Below are positions 1 through 6,677 of a DNA stretch of 9,478 nucleotides, piece by piece. Both the position numbers and the translations under genes were made by a program. The stretch covers positions 1 to 9,478 of the forward strand of contig CALARO010000294.1 of assembly GCA_937888935.1 (NCBI GenBank), given 5' to 3'. Below the pieces are notes generated by a model. That model saw nothing but the letters and a program-made list of their open reading frames with translations, was not told the DNA's origin and searched no databases. Each line of letters opens with the position of its first letter. Positions within the stretch are counted from its first letter, which is position 1. Origin of the DNA: an uncultured Clostridia bacterium. GTDB taxonomy: Bacteria; Bacillota; Clostridia; Christensenellales; Borkfalkiaceae.

Positions 1-1
1 G

Positions 2-1228
2 TATTCGTGCGCGAACAGGATTAAAATCAAAAGCATGATCGCGCTCGGCAAGAAAAACGCGAAGCACGTATACAAGCTTGCCGAAGAGAAATACGATAAA
101 TTGATCACGACGATTCTGATCGGGAACAATATCGTGAATTTAACGGCTTCCGCTCTTGCTACGGTGTTGTTTACAAAGCTGCTTATCAATTCGTCGCTGG
201 ACGCCACCACGATTTCTACGGTGGTAATGACGGCGGCGGTGCTGATTTTCGGCGAAATCACGCCGAAGTATTTCGCAGGCGTATACCCCGAAAAATTCGC
301 GTTCTGGCTGTATCCGTTCATTCAGTTTTTCTATTGGATTTTCACGCCGCTCGGGTATGTGTTCGGCGGCTATAAAAAGCTGCTTGCGCGCATTTTCAGG
401 CTGCAACCCAACGATACGGTGACGGACGAAGAGCTGATTTCGCTTGTAAACGAGGCGGAAGAAGACGGCACTTTGAAAGAAGACGAATCGGAACTTGTGC
501 GTTCCGCTCTCGAATTCGACGATTTGAAAGTGGAAGATATTCTTGTGCCGCGCGTAGACGTAGTGGCGGTGAATATGAATGCGAGCATGGATGAGATTTT
601 CGCCGTGTTCAAAGAAAATTGCTATTCCCGTCTGCCCGTGTACGAAGACACGATCGACCACGTGGTTGGCTTGATCCACGAGCGCGATTTTTATAACGCG
701 TATCTGCGCGGCGATAAAGAAATTTCGCACGTGGTGCAGGAAATCGCTTTCACCACGGAATACACGCGTATTTCCGCGCTTTTAAAACAGCTGCAAAAAC
801 AGAAAATTCACATGGCGGCGGTTTCGGATGAGTACGGCGGACTTGTGGGCGTGGTGACGCTGGAAGATATTTTAGAAGAGCTTGTGGGCGAAATCTGGGA
901 CGAACACGACGAAGAAGAAGTGCTTTACGGCAAAATTTCCGACGACGAGTACTGGGTGGACGGCAAGTGCGATCTCGAAGAGTTTTTCGATCTTTACGGC
1001 ATCAGCGAAGAGGACGAGAATTTCGAATCGAACACGGTAGGCGGCTGGGTGATGGAAAAATTCGGCGGTATTCCGCCCGTAGGCGAGATTATCCGCTTTA
1101 AATTTCTTGAAATCAAAGTGGTGAAAACCACAAAGCAGAAAGTATTGAAAATCCGTTCGAAACGCGTGGAAGAGAAAGCGGACGAAGAGGAAAACACGGA
1201 AGAAAAACGGAGAAAAAACGATGAGTAA
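2..1228 (+). CDS. CNNM/CorC-family membrane protein (CBS pair + CorC_HlyC domain), 5' partial
   Basis: This is the 3' part of a hemolysin C/CorC-type membrane protein, a family tied to Mg2+/Co2+ homeostasis or efflux. The frame is open to the left edge from position 2, so the ATG at 35 is internal and the first transmembrane helix is missing. Numbering from that ATG, the rest of the CNNM membrane domain covers about 1-115 and includes the family motif GEITPK at 73-78 and the conserved stretch ILIGNNIVN at 27-35. Two CBS repeats follow at about 167-290, with VPRVDVVAV near 171 and DEYGGLVGVVTLEDILEELVG at 265-285. The CorC_HlyC (transporter-associated) domain is at about 298-376. The tail after 376 is highly charged, rich in Glu and Lys. 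CBS pairs usually bind adenine nucleotides. The stop overlaps the next start by 8 bp, so the two genes are probably co-translated. The family assignment is firm; the exact ion is unknown. Confidence 0.93.
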   Translation, partial: YSCANRIKIKSMIALGKKNAKHVYKLAEEKYDKLITTILIGNNIVNLTASALATVLFTKLLINSSLDATTISTVVMTAAVLIFGEITPKYFAGVYPEKFAFWLYPFIQFFYWIFTPLGYVFGGYKKLLARIFRLQPNDTVTDEELISLVNEAEEDGTLKEDESELVRSALEFDDLKVEDILVPRVDVVAVNMNASMDEIFAVFKENCYSRLPVYEDTIDHVVGLIHERDFYNAYLRGDKEISHVVQEIAFTTEYTRISALLKQLQKQKIHMAAVSDEYGGLVGVVTLEDILEELVGEIWDEHDEEEVLYGKISDDEYWVDGKCDLEEFFDLYGISEEDENFESNTVGGWVMEKFGGIPPVGEIIRFKFLEIKVVKTTKQKVLKIRSKRVEEKADEEENTEEKRRKNDE

Positions 1229-2882
1229 CCTCTACGGAAAAATTGTAGATTCGATGCAGAAAGTATTTCCTGCGGCAGAGCCGACGGGCGAAGAATACGG
1301 CAAAACGATTTTGCAAAACGAGCGGTTGAATTTTCAGCTTGCGTATAAAAACGATACGGCAACAACAATCGCGCTTGCCGAAATCAGCGTTGAGGGAGAT
1401 CTTGCGCCGTTTGTTACGATCCGTTCGGCGGAACTTGTGCCTGCGCAGTACTTTCCGCAGTTTAACGATACGTATGTGATTTCGCAGCTGCCCGGTTTAT
1501 ATCCCGACGTTTTAAAGCCGCTCGGCGCGGCGGACGTAGTTTTGCCCGCGTGGCAATGGAAGGCGTTTTACGTGAGCGTGGAAAATAGCGAAGGGCTGAA
1601 AGCGGGCGTTTATACGCTTACGTTTTTGCTGCGTTCGCGCGAAGGCGAAGAGCTTTCCCGCCTGGAATACAAGATAGAAGTGTTGCCCGTTTCGGCGCAG
1701 GAAACCGATTTGAAAATCACGAATTGGATGCATTACGACGGCATTGCGGCAAAGCACGGCGTTAAGCTTTTTAACGACGATTTTTATCGCGTTTTCGCGG
1801 GGTATCTGCGCGAATACGTACGCGCGGGAAACAATATGCTTTTAACGCCGCTTTTCACGCCGCCGCTCGATACGGAAATCGGCGGGGAACGGCGCACGGC
1901 GCAGCTTATCGGCGTGAAACTTGCGGCAAACGGCGGATATGAATTTGATTTTAAACCGCTTGAAAAATTCGGCGAATTTGCGTTTGCGAACGGGGTGAAA
2001 TACCTTGAATTTTCGCATTTATTCACGCAATGGGGCGGGAAATGCTGTCCGAAAATCATGGCGGAAACGCAAAACGGCGAAGAAAAGAAGATTTTCGGCT
2101 GGGAAACTGCTTCCGATTCGGAAGAATATCTTGCGTTTTTAGGCGAATTTTTAACGAAACTTGCGTCGTTTATCAACGATCACGGCTGGCGGAAAAAGTG
2201 CTATTTTCATCTTACGGACGAGCCGTGGGCGGAACATCTCGAAAAATACACGTTTCTTCGCGATTTCGTGAAAGCACGCATCGGCGATATGCCCGTGATG
2301 GACGCGATTTCGCACTACGAATTTTACGAAAAAGGCGGCGTAGACGTGCCTGTGCCGATTACAAGCAGTTTTAAGGCGTTTGAAAATAAGGGAATCAAAG
2401 AGCTTTTTGTGTACTATTGCTGCGGGCCGTATCAGGACTTTTATTCGAACAGATTTCTGAATATGCCTTTGCAGCGTACGAAAATCATCGGCGCTCAGAT
2501 CTACGAAACGGGCGTACAGGGTTTTTTACATTGGGGTTTCAATTTCTACAATACGGCGAAATCGTATGCGGAAGTCAATCCGTATGAAGATACTTCGGCG
2601 GGGTTGATGTTCCCTTCGGGCGATTCGTTCGTGGTGTACCCGGGAAACGGCGACGCGGCAGGCTCGCTGCGCTCGGAAACGCTCGGCGAAGGATTTTTCG
2701 AATACCGCGCGCTGAAAACGCTCGAAAGCTATATCGGCAGGAAAAAAACGCTGAAAATTCTGCATGATTTCGGCGTGAAGGGGTACACGGAATACCCGAG
2801 AAGCTCGGCGGCGCACCGCGCTTTGCGCGAGAAAGTATACGCCGCGCTGAAAAAAGCTGCGAAACGTGCGGAAAAGCTTTAA
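1221..2882 (+). CDS. DUF4091 domain protein, glycoside-hydrolase-like, cytosolic
   Basis: A 553-residue protein that looks like the DUF4091 family, whose members are thought to be TIM-barrel glycan-active enzymes but mostly lack proven substrates. The N-terminal part (about 1-160) reads as a beta-sandwich-like region rich in alternating hydrophobic strands. The barrel part follows from about 165. FHLTDEPW at 329-336 puts an acidic pair (D333, E334) at a strand end, typical of an acid/base position in clan A glycoside hydrolases. GFLHWGFNFYNT at 434-445 and the VVYPGNGD stretch at 471-478 match the C-terminal DUF4091 signature. There is no signal peptide or membrane segment, so it should act in the cytoplasm on imported or small glycans. 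GGAG at 1209-1212, 8 nt before the ATG, supports this start, which overlaps the end of the CorC-like gene by 8 bp. Catalysis and substrate are inferred, not shown. Confidence 0.85.
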   Translation: MSNLYGKIVDSMQKVFPAAEPTGEEYGKTILQNERLNFQLAYKNDTATTIALAEISVEGDLAPFVTIRSAELVPAQYFPQFNDTYVISQLPGLYPDVLKPLGAADVVLPAWQWKAFYVSVENSEGLKAGVYTLTFLLRSREGEELSRLEYKIEVLPVSAQETDLKITNWMHYDGIAAKHGVKLFNDDFYRVFAGYLREYVRAGNNMLLTPLFTPPLDTEIGGERRTAQLIGVKLAANGGYEFDFKPLEKFGEFAFANGVKYLEFSHLFTQWGGKCCPKIMAETQNGEEKKIFGWETASDSEEYLAFLGEFLTKLASFINDHGWRKKCYFHLTDEPWAEHLEKYTFLRDFVKARIGDMPVMDAISHYEFYEKGGVDVPVPITSSFKAFENKGIKELFVYYCCGPYQDFYSNRFLNMPLQRTKIIGAQIYETGVQGFLHWGFNFYNTAKSYAEVNPYEDTSAGLMFPSGDSFVVYPGNGDAAGSLRSETLGEGFFEYRALKTLESYIGRKKTLKILHDFGVKGYTEYPRSSAAHRALREKVYAALKKAAKRAEKL

Positions 2883-3014
2883 AAAACAGCGAAAATCCGC
2901 GTAAAAAAGCTGCGTTTGCGGTTTGTGAAAATCAAAATGCGGGTATGAATAATAAAGAAGAAAAAATCGCTTGCCCAAAAGCGGCGAAATGATTTTTAAG
3001 GAGTCAGAGAAAAT
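2883..3014. other. Intergenic region between the DUF4091 gene and galE
   Basis: A 132 bp A-rich gap. No clear intrinsic terminator is visible: the best pairing, AGCTTT across the stop codon with AAAGCT near 2906, has a long loop and no following T run. A tiny reading frame of 15 codons at 2945-2992 has no ribosome binding site and no recognisable product. A weak promoter candidate is listed separately. AAGGAG at 2998-3003 serves galE. Confidence 0.6.
2923..2949 (+). promoter_or_regulatory. Weak candidate promoter for galE
   Basis: TTGTGA (2923-2928) is followed after 15 bp by TATGAA (2944-2949), within TATGAATAAT. The spacer is shorter than the usual 17 bp for the main sigma factor, and the site is chosen by eye in A/T-rich sequence. 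It is plausible only because galE has its own gap of 132 bp upstream. Confidence 0.25.
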
Positions 3015-4028
3015 ATGGAAACGATTCTTGTAACGGGTGGCGCGGGCTTTATCGGCTCGCATACGGTGTTGGAACTTTTGAACAAAGGCTACAACGTGGT
3101 GGTGATGGATAATCTTTGCAATTCGAGCAAAGAGAGTTTGCGCCGCGTGGAAGAGCTTACGGGCAAAAAAGTGACTTTCTACGAAACGGATATCCGCGAC
3201 GCTGAAGGTACGGATAAAATTTTCAAGGCGCATAAAATCGACGCCGTGATTCATTTCGCAGGTTTGAAAGCGGTGGGCGAAAGCTGTCAGATCCCTTTGA
3301 AATACTACGAAAACAACATCGGCGGCACGGTGACGCTTCTTGAAGTGATGCAGAAAAATAACGTGAAGAAGATTATTTTCTCTTCTTCCGCCACCGTATA
3401 CGGTACGCCAGAACGGCTTCCGCTGGACGAAAATTGCCGCCTTTCCACCACGAACCCTTACGGCTCTACGAAGCTGATGCTCGAAACCGTTTTGCAGGAT
3501 CTTTATAAATCGGACAACGAGTGGAACGTGATTTTGCTTCGCTATTTCAACCCTGTGGGCGCGCACGAAAGCGGCAGAATCGGCGAAGATCCGAAGGGGA
3601 TTCCCAACAATCTGATGCCGTATGTGGCGCAGGTGGCGAGCGGTAAGCTCAAATGTATCCGCGTGTTCGGCAACGACTACGATACCCCCGACGGTACGGG
3701 CGTGCGCGATTATATCCACGTTGTGGATCTTGCGCTGGGGCATATCGCGGCGATCGAGCATTGCAAAGACGCGGGCGTGCATATCTACAATCTCGGCACG
3801 GGGCATGGGTACAGCGTTCTTGATATGATTCACGCGTTTGAAAAGGCGTGCGGAAAGAAGCTGCCTTACGAAATCTGCCCGCGCAGAAGCGGCGATATCG
3901 CGGCGTGCTATGCCTGCCCCGATAAAGCGGAAAAAGAATTGCATTGGAAAGCGAAATACGGCATCGAAGAGATGTGCGCTTCGCAATGGAAATGGCAGAG
4001 CAACAACCCTAACGGCTACGAAGCGTGA
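3015..4028 (+). CDS. galE: UDP-glucose 4-epimerase
   Basis: Interconverts UDP-galactose and UDP-glucose with bound NAD, in the cytoplasm (Leloir pathway and supply of sugars for surface glycans). At 337 residues it is almost the same length as E. coli GalE (338). The Rossmann motif TGGAGFIGSH is at 7-16. The catalytic set is S124 in FSSSATVYG (122-130), Y149 and K153 in NPYGSTK, at the same numbers as in E. coli. YFNPVGAHESGRIGEDP (177-193) and GTGVRDYIHVVDLA (227-240) are further family blocks. The sugar-pocket gatekeeper, Tyr299 in the E. coli enzyme, aligns here with C298 (GDIAACYA), as in human GALE, so UDP-GlcNAc/UDP-GalNAc may also be accepted. AAGGAG at 2998-3003 lies 11 nt before the ATG. 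The gene overlaps the following protease gene by 4 bp. Identity is firm; the wider substrate range is inferred. Confidence 0.97.
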   Translation: METILVTGGAGFIGSHTVLELLNKGYNVVVMDNLCNSSKESLRRVEELTGKKVTFYETDIRDAEGTDKIFKAHKIDAVIHFAGLKAVGESCQIPLKYYENNIGGTVTLLEVMQKNNVKKIIFSSSATVYGTPERLPLDENCRLSTTNPYGSTKLMLETVLQDLYKSDNEWNVILLRYFNPVGAHESGRIGEDPKGIPNNLMPYVAQVASGKLKCIRVFGNDYDTPDGTGVRDYIHVVDLALGHIAAIEHCKDAGVHIYNLGTGHGYSVLDMIHAFEKACGKKLPYEICPRRSGDIAACYACPDKAEKELHWKAKYGIEEMCASQWKWQSNNPNGYEA

Positions 4029-4762
4029 TTTGCGAAAAATCCGGCGACGGGCGCGATGATTGCCCGAAAAACGGATTTCCGTTCGAATATGAGCTGATTC
4101 GCACGCGGCGACGGACGATTTCCGTGTGCGTGGATCGGCTCGGTAAAGTGACGGTGCGCGCGCCCGCGCTGTGTGCGGACGAGCGCATTTTTGCTTTTCT
4201 TACGGAGAAACGGGCGTGGATCGAGCGGCGGTCCGCGCGGGCGAAAGAAGCGGCGAAGCAAGGCGGAATTTTAAAAGAGGCCGAAGACGGCGCTATGTTT
4301 TTATGGCTCGGCGAGCGCGTGAAAATATCGCTTCTCGATTGTGAAAACGGCGCGGGCGCGGCTCGGAAATTCACGAAAAAAATCGGCGATACGCTGTATT
4401 TGCCGAGTGAGAACGCTACGAAACGCCTGACGGATTTTTTAAAAAAGCAAGCGAAAATCTATCTTGAAAAACTGACGAAAGAGTGCGCGGAAGAGATGGG
4501 CGCGAAATACAAAAGCATTTCCGTAAATAGTGCGAGAAGCCGCTGGGGATCGTGTTCTTACGATAATAAGCTGCATTTTTCATTTCGACTGATGTACGCG
4601 CCTCCCGAAGTGGTGCGATACGTGGCGATTCACGAACTTGCGCATACGTTTGAAAAAAATCATTCGGCGCGATTCTGGGCGATTGTGGCGCGCTACGAGC
4701 CTGATTTCAGGCAAAAACGGGCGTTTTTAAAGCAAAACGCATATTATATGGACATATTTTAG
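4025..4762 (+). CDS. YgjP/DUF45-type zinc metallopeptidase
   Basis: A 245-residue protein of the YgjP-like (DUF45/WLM, SprT-related) metallopeptidase family, whose physiological targets are mostly unknown. The zinc site is clear: HELAH at 203-207 gives H203, E204 and H207, and H213 (KNHSARFW) is the likely third ligand. Just before it is the family block RSRWGSCSYDNKLHFSFRLM (171-190). The N-terminal half is basic and carries the usual RTRRRTISVCVDRLGKVTVRAP beta region (about 27-47). There is no signal peptide or membrane segment, so it is cytosolic. The start is a GTG at 4025 that overlaps the galE stop as GTGA. No good Shine-Dalgarno sequence precedes it, so translation probably depends on ribosomes finishing galE. 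The next in-frame ATG would remove the N-terminal beta region. The family call is firm; the link to galE is likely only positional. Confidence 0.9.
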   Translation: MICEKSGDGRDDCPKNGFPFEYELIRTRRRTISVCVDRLGKVTVRAPALCADERIFAFLTEKRAWIERRSARAKEAAKQGGILKEAEDGAMFLWLGERVKISLLDCENGAGAARKFTKKIGDTLYLPSENATKRLTDFLKKQAKIYLEKLTKECAEEMGAKYKSISVNSARSRWGSCSYDNKLHFSFRLMYAPPEVVRYVAIHELAHTFEKNHSARFWAIVARYEPDFRQKRAFLKQNAYYMDIF

Positions 4763-4783
4763 CTGCGATTTTGTGCTGCTTTT

Positions 4784-4807
4784 CGTTTCAACGTAAGGTT
4801 TGAAACG
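4784..4807. promoter_or_regulatory. Perfect dyad upstream of sufC (possible operator or hairpin)
   Basis: CGTTTCAA (4784-4791) and TTGAAACG (4800-4807) form a perfect 8+8 bp inverted repeat with an 8 nt spacer, in the 85 bp gap between the protease gene and sufC. No T run follows on either strand, so an intrinsic terminator is unlikely. The right arm overlaps a possible -35 element (TTGAAA at 4800-4805). That placement fits an operator for a dimeric repressor. The regulator is unknown. Confidence 0.45.
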
Positions 4808-4826
4808 GCTGAAAAAAGGGCATAAC
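4800..4826 (+). promoter_or_regulatory. Weak candidate promoter for sufCB
   Basis: TTGAAA (4800-4805) and CATAAC (4821-4826) are separated by 15 bp, about 20 nt upstream of the sufC ribosome binding site. The short spacer makes this tentative. The -35 part coincides with the right arm of the dyad. Confidence 0.25.
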
Positions 4827-4835
4827 GTAGGCAGC

Positions 4836-4839
4836 GGAG
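4836..4839 (+). promoter_or_regulatory. Ribosome binding site that fixes the sufC start
   Basis: GGAG lies 8 nt before the ATG at 4848. An in-frame TTG at 4800 would add 16 residues, but it sits inside the dyad and has no Shine-Dalgarno sequence, so the ATG is preferred. Confidence 0.75.
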
Positions 4840-4847
4840 AGAAACAA

Positions 4848-5624
4848 ATGATCGAATTACGTAACGTAACCTATCACGTAAAAGACGAAACGGGCGAAAA
4901 AGACGTTCTCGAAAACGTTTCCGTAAAATTAGACGGGCGTTTCGTTGCGCTTACCGGTCCGAACGGCGGCGGGAAATCCACGCTGGCGAAAGTGATTGCG
5001 GGGATTATCAAACCCACTTCGGGCAGAGTGCTGTGGAACGGCGAAGACATCACCGATTTATCTGTGACGGAACGCGCAAAAAAGGGAATTTCGTATGCGT
5101 TTCAGCAACCGGTGCGGTTTAAGGGACTTACGGTGAAAGATCTTTTGTCGATTGCGGCGGGCAAGAACGCAACGCTTGCCACGGCGTGCGGGTATCTTTC
5201 GGAAGTGGGACTTTGCGCGCGCGATTATCTCGATCGTGAAGTGAACGCTTCGCTTTCGGGCGGGGAATTGAAGCGTATCGAAATCGCTACGATTCTGGCG
5301 CGTGGCACGAAATTGTCGCTTTTCGACGAGCCGGAAGCCGGGATTGATTTGTGGAGTTTTTCGAGCCTTATCAACGTGTTTGAAAAAATGCGCGAAAAAA
5401 CGCAGGGCGATATTATCATTATTTCGCATCAGGAACGAATTCTGAGCGTGGCGGATAAAATCGTGGTGCTTGCCAACGGCAAAGTGCAAAAAAGCGGTAC
5501 GCGCGATGAAATTCTGCCCGAAATTCTCGGCTCGGGCGCGGCGTGCGGAACGCTGCAAAGCAAAATATCCGAAGCTCGCGGCGCAGTCGCGCACGAGAAC
5601 GCTTGCGAAAAAGCGCAGGCATAA
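4848..5624 (+). CDS. sufC: SufC-type ATPase of a minimal SUF (SmsC) iron-sulfur assembly system
   Basis: A soluble ABC-type ATPase of 258 residues that drives iron-sulfur cluster assembly on the SufB-like partner encoded directly downstream. Motifs in order: Walker A GPNGGGKST at 37-45; Q-loop around Q86-Q87 (AFQQPVRF); ABC signature LSGGE at 136-140; Walker B with the SufC-style LFDEPEAGID at 158-167; and H-loop SH at 193-194. There are no transmembrane segments and no permease gene nearby, which argues against a transporter. The C-terminal tail after about 228 is Ala/Cys-rich and beyond the usual core. The gene ends 18 bp before sufB. The short two-gene layout without sufD, sufS or sufU matches the SmsCB arrangement known in archaea and anaerobic bacteria. 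Confidence in the SufC assignment comes mainly from the motifs plus the partner gene. Confidence 0.93.
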   Translation: MIELRNVTYHVKDETGEKDVLENVSVKLDGRFVALTGPNGGGKSTLAKVIAGIIKPTSGRVLWNGEDITDLSVTERAKKGISYAFQQPVRFKGLTVKDLLSIAAGKNATLATACGYLSEVGLCARDYLDREVNASLSGGELKRIEIATILARGTKLSLFDEPEAGIDLWSFSSLINVFEKMREKTQGDIIIISHQERILSVADKIVVLANGKVQKSGTRDEILPEILGSGAACGTLQSKISEARGAVAHENACEKAQA

Positions 5625-5642
5625 GGCAAGGAGGCGAAGAAA

Positions 5643-6563
5643 ATGGACACGCTTGAACGTGATTTATTATTAAAAATCGCCGATTTGCACGGCGTACCCG
5701 AAGGGGCGTACAATATCCGCGAGAACGGAAAACCTGCGGGGCGGCGTTCCACCGAGAATATCGAAATTGCTTCGCGGAAGGACGGGAAATCGGGCATTGA
5801 TATTTTTATCAAACCCGGCACGAAGAACGAAAGCGTGCATATTCCCGTGATTTTAAGCGAAACGGGCTATAACGAAGTTGTTTATAACGATTTTTACGTA
5901 GGCGAGAATTGCGACGTGACGATTATTGCGGGTTGCGGTATTCACAACTGCGGCAAGGCGACTTCGCGGCACGACGGCGTGCATACTTTTCATGTGGGCA
6001 AAAATTCGAAAGTGCGCTATGTGGAAAGGCATTACGGTGAGGGCGACGGCGAAGGAAAGCGCGTGATGAACCCCGAAACTATCGCTTATATCGAAGACGG
6101 CGCAAGTATGGATATGGAAATGACGCAGATTAAAGGCGTGGACGATACGCACCGCGTAACGCGCGCCAAGCTCGGCGAAAAATCGGAACTTACCGTGCGC
6201 GAAAAAATTTACACGAACGGCGTACAGGAAGCAAGCACCGATTTTTGCGTGGATATGGACGGCGCGGATTGCCGGGCGGACGTGGTGTCGCGCTCGGTGG
6301 CGGCGGAGCATTCGAAGCAGCATTTCTGCTCTACGATGAACGGGAACGCGGCGTGCCACGGCCATACGGAATGCGACGCGATTATTATGGACGGCGGCTC
6401 GGTGACGGCTGCGCCGTGTCTTTCGGCGAACGATCTGAACGCGGAACTCATTCACGAAGCGGCGATCGGGAAAATCGCGGGCGAGCAGCTGATAAAGCTG
6501 ATGACTTTGGGGCTGACGGAAAAGGAAGCCGAAGAACAGATCATCAAAGGCTTTCTGCATTAA
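5643..6563 (+). CDS. sufB: SufB/SufD-family scaffold of a minimal SUF (SmsB) system
   Basis: A 306-residue SufB/SufD-family protein, much shorter than E. coli SufB (about 495) or SufD (about 423), as expected for SmsB, which should form a homodimer bound to two SufC ATPases and act as the iron-sulfur scaffold. The middle is beta-helix-like, with short repeated strands. Blocks include IIAGCGIHNCG (94-104), HYGEGDGEGKRVMNPETI (130-147), GNAACHGHTECDAIIMD (234-250) and the C-terminal HEAAIGKIAGEQLIKLMTLG (271-290), the SufB/D core motif with H271 and E272. The protein is rich in Cys (90, 98, 103, 202, 210, 229, 238, 244, 259). The residue aligned with E. coli SufB Cys405 is Ala262, while Cys259 sits three residues earlier. 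AAGGAGG at 5628-5634, 8 nt before the ATG, is a strong ribosome binding site. Family and pairing with SufC are firm; cluster ligands are inferred. Confidence 0.93.
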   Translation: MDTLERDLLLKIADLHGVPEGAYNIRENGKPAGRRSTENIEIASRKDGKSGIDIFIKPGTKNESVHIPVILSETGYNEVVYNDFYVGENCDVTIIAGCGIHNCGKATSRHDGVHTFHVGKNSKVRYVERHYGEGDGEGKRVMNPETIAYIEDGASMDMEMTQIKGVDDTHRVTRAKLGEKSELTVREKIYTNGVQEASTDFCVDMDGADCRADVVSRSVAAEHSKQHFCSTMNGNAACHGHTECDAIIMDGGSVTAAPCLSANDLNAELIHEAAIGKIAGEQLIKLMTLGLTEKEAEEQIIKGFLH

Positions 6564-6603
6564 AGAAAGCTAGGTTAATCAAGAAATTTTGCACCCGGAC
6601 GAT

Positions 6604-6630
6604 TTGAAAAATTCGGCGCAGGCGTATGAA
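6604..6630 (+). promoter_or_regulatory. Weak candidate promoter for the aminopeptidase gene
   Basis: TTGAAA (6604-6609) is followed after 15 bp by TATGAA (6625-6630) in the 114 bp gap after sufB. The layout closely resembles the candidate upstream of galE. The short spacer lowers confidence. Nothing else was recognised in 6564-6677 apart from the ribosome binding site. Confidence 0.3.
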
Positions 6631-6657
6631 ATATTAAAATTGATAAAAATTTTTAAC

Positions 6658-6662
6658 GGAGG
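6658..6662 (+). promoter_or_regulatory. Widely spaced ribosome binding site of the aminopeptidase gene
   Basis: GGAGG is a strong Shine-Dalgarno core but lies 15 nt before the ATG at 6678, rather than the 8 nt seen for most other genes here. No in-frame ATG, GTG or TTG lies in between, so the ATG is still the best start. Confidence 0.55.
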
Positions 6663-6677
6663 CATAAAAAACACATT

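Noticed and set aside
2945..2992. A 15-codon + strand frame upstream of galE
   Set aside because: No ribosome binding site and no regulatory codon run; it is not a convincing leader peptide.
2526..3986. A 486-codon open frame on the - strand, antisense to the end of the DUF4091 gene and most of galE
   Set aside because: It is a shadow of two well-supported genes, created by their gcg/cgc/gaa-rich codon use. The product is Arg/His/Phe-rich, matches no family I know and crosses an intergenic gap.
4800..4847. TTG at 4800 as an earlier sufC start adding 16 residues
   Set aside because: It lies inside the dyad and has no ribosome binding site, while the ATG at 4848 has GGAG at ideal spacing and begins with the usual SufC N terminus.
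4848..5624. The ABC ATPase as part of a nutrient transporter
   Set aside because: No permease or binding-protein gene is adjacent, and the SufC-style Walker B region plus the SufB partner explain it better.
5853..6560. A 235-codon - strand frame opposite sufB
   Set aside because: It lies wholly inside a clear SufB/D-family gene and encodes a His/Arg-rich low-plausibility protein.
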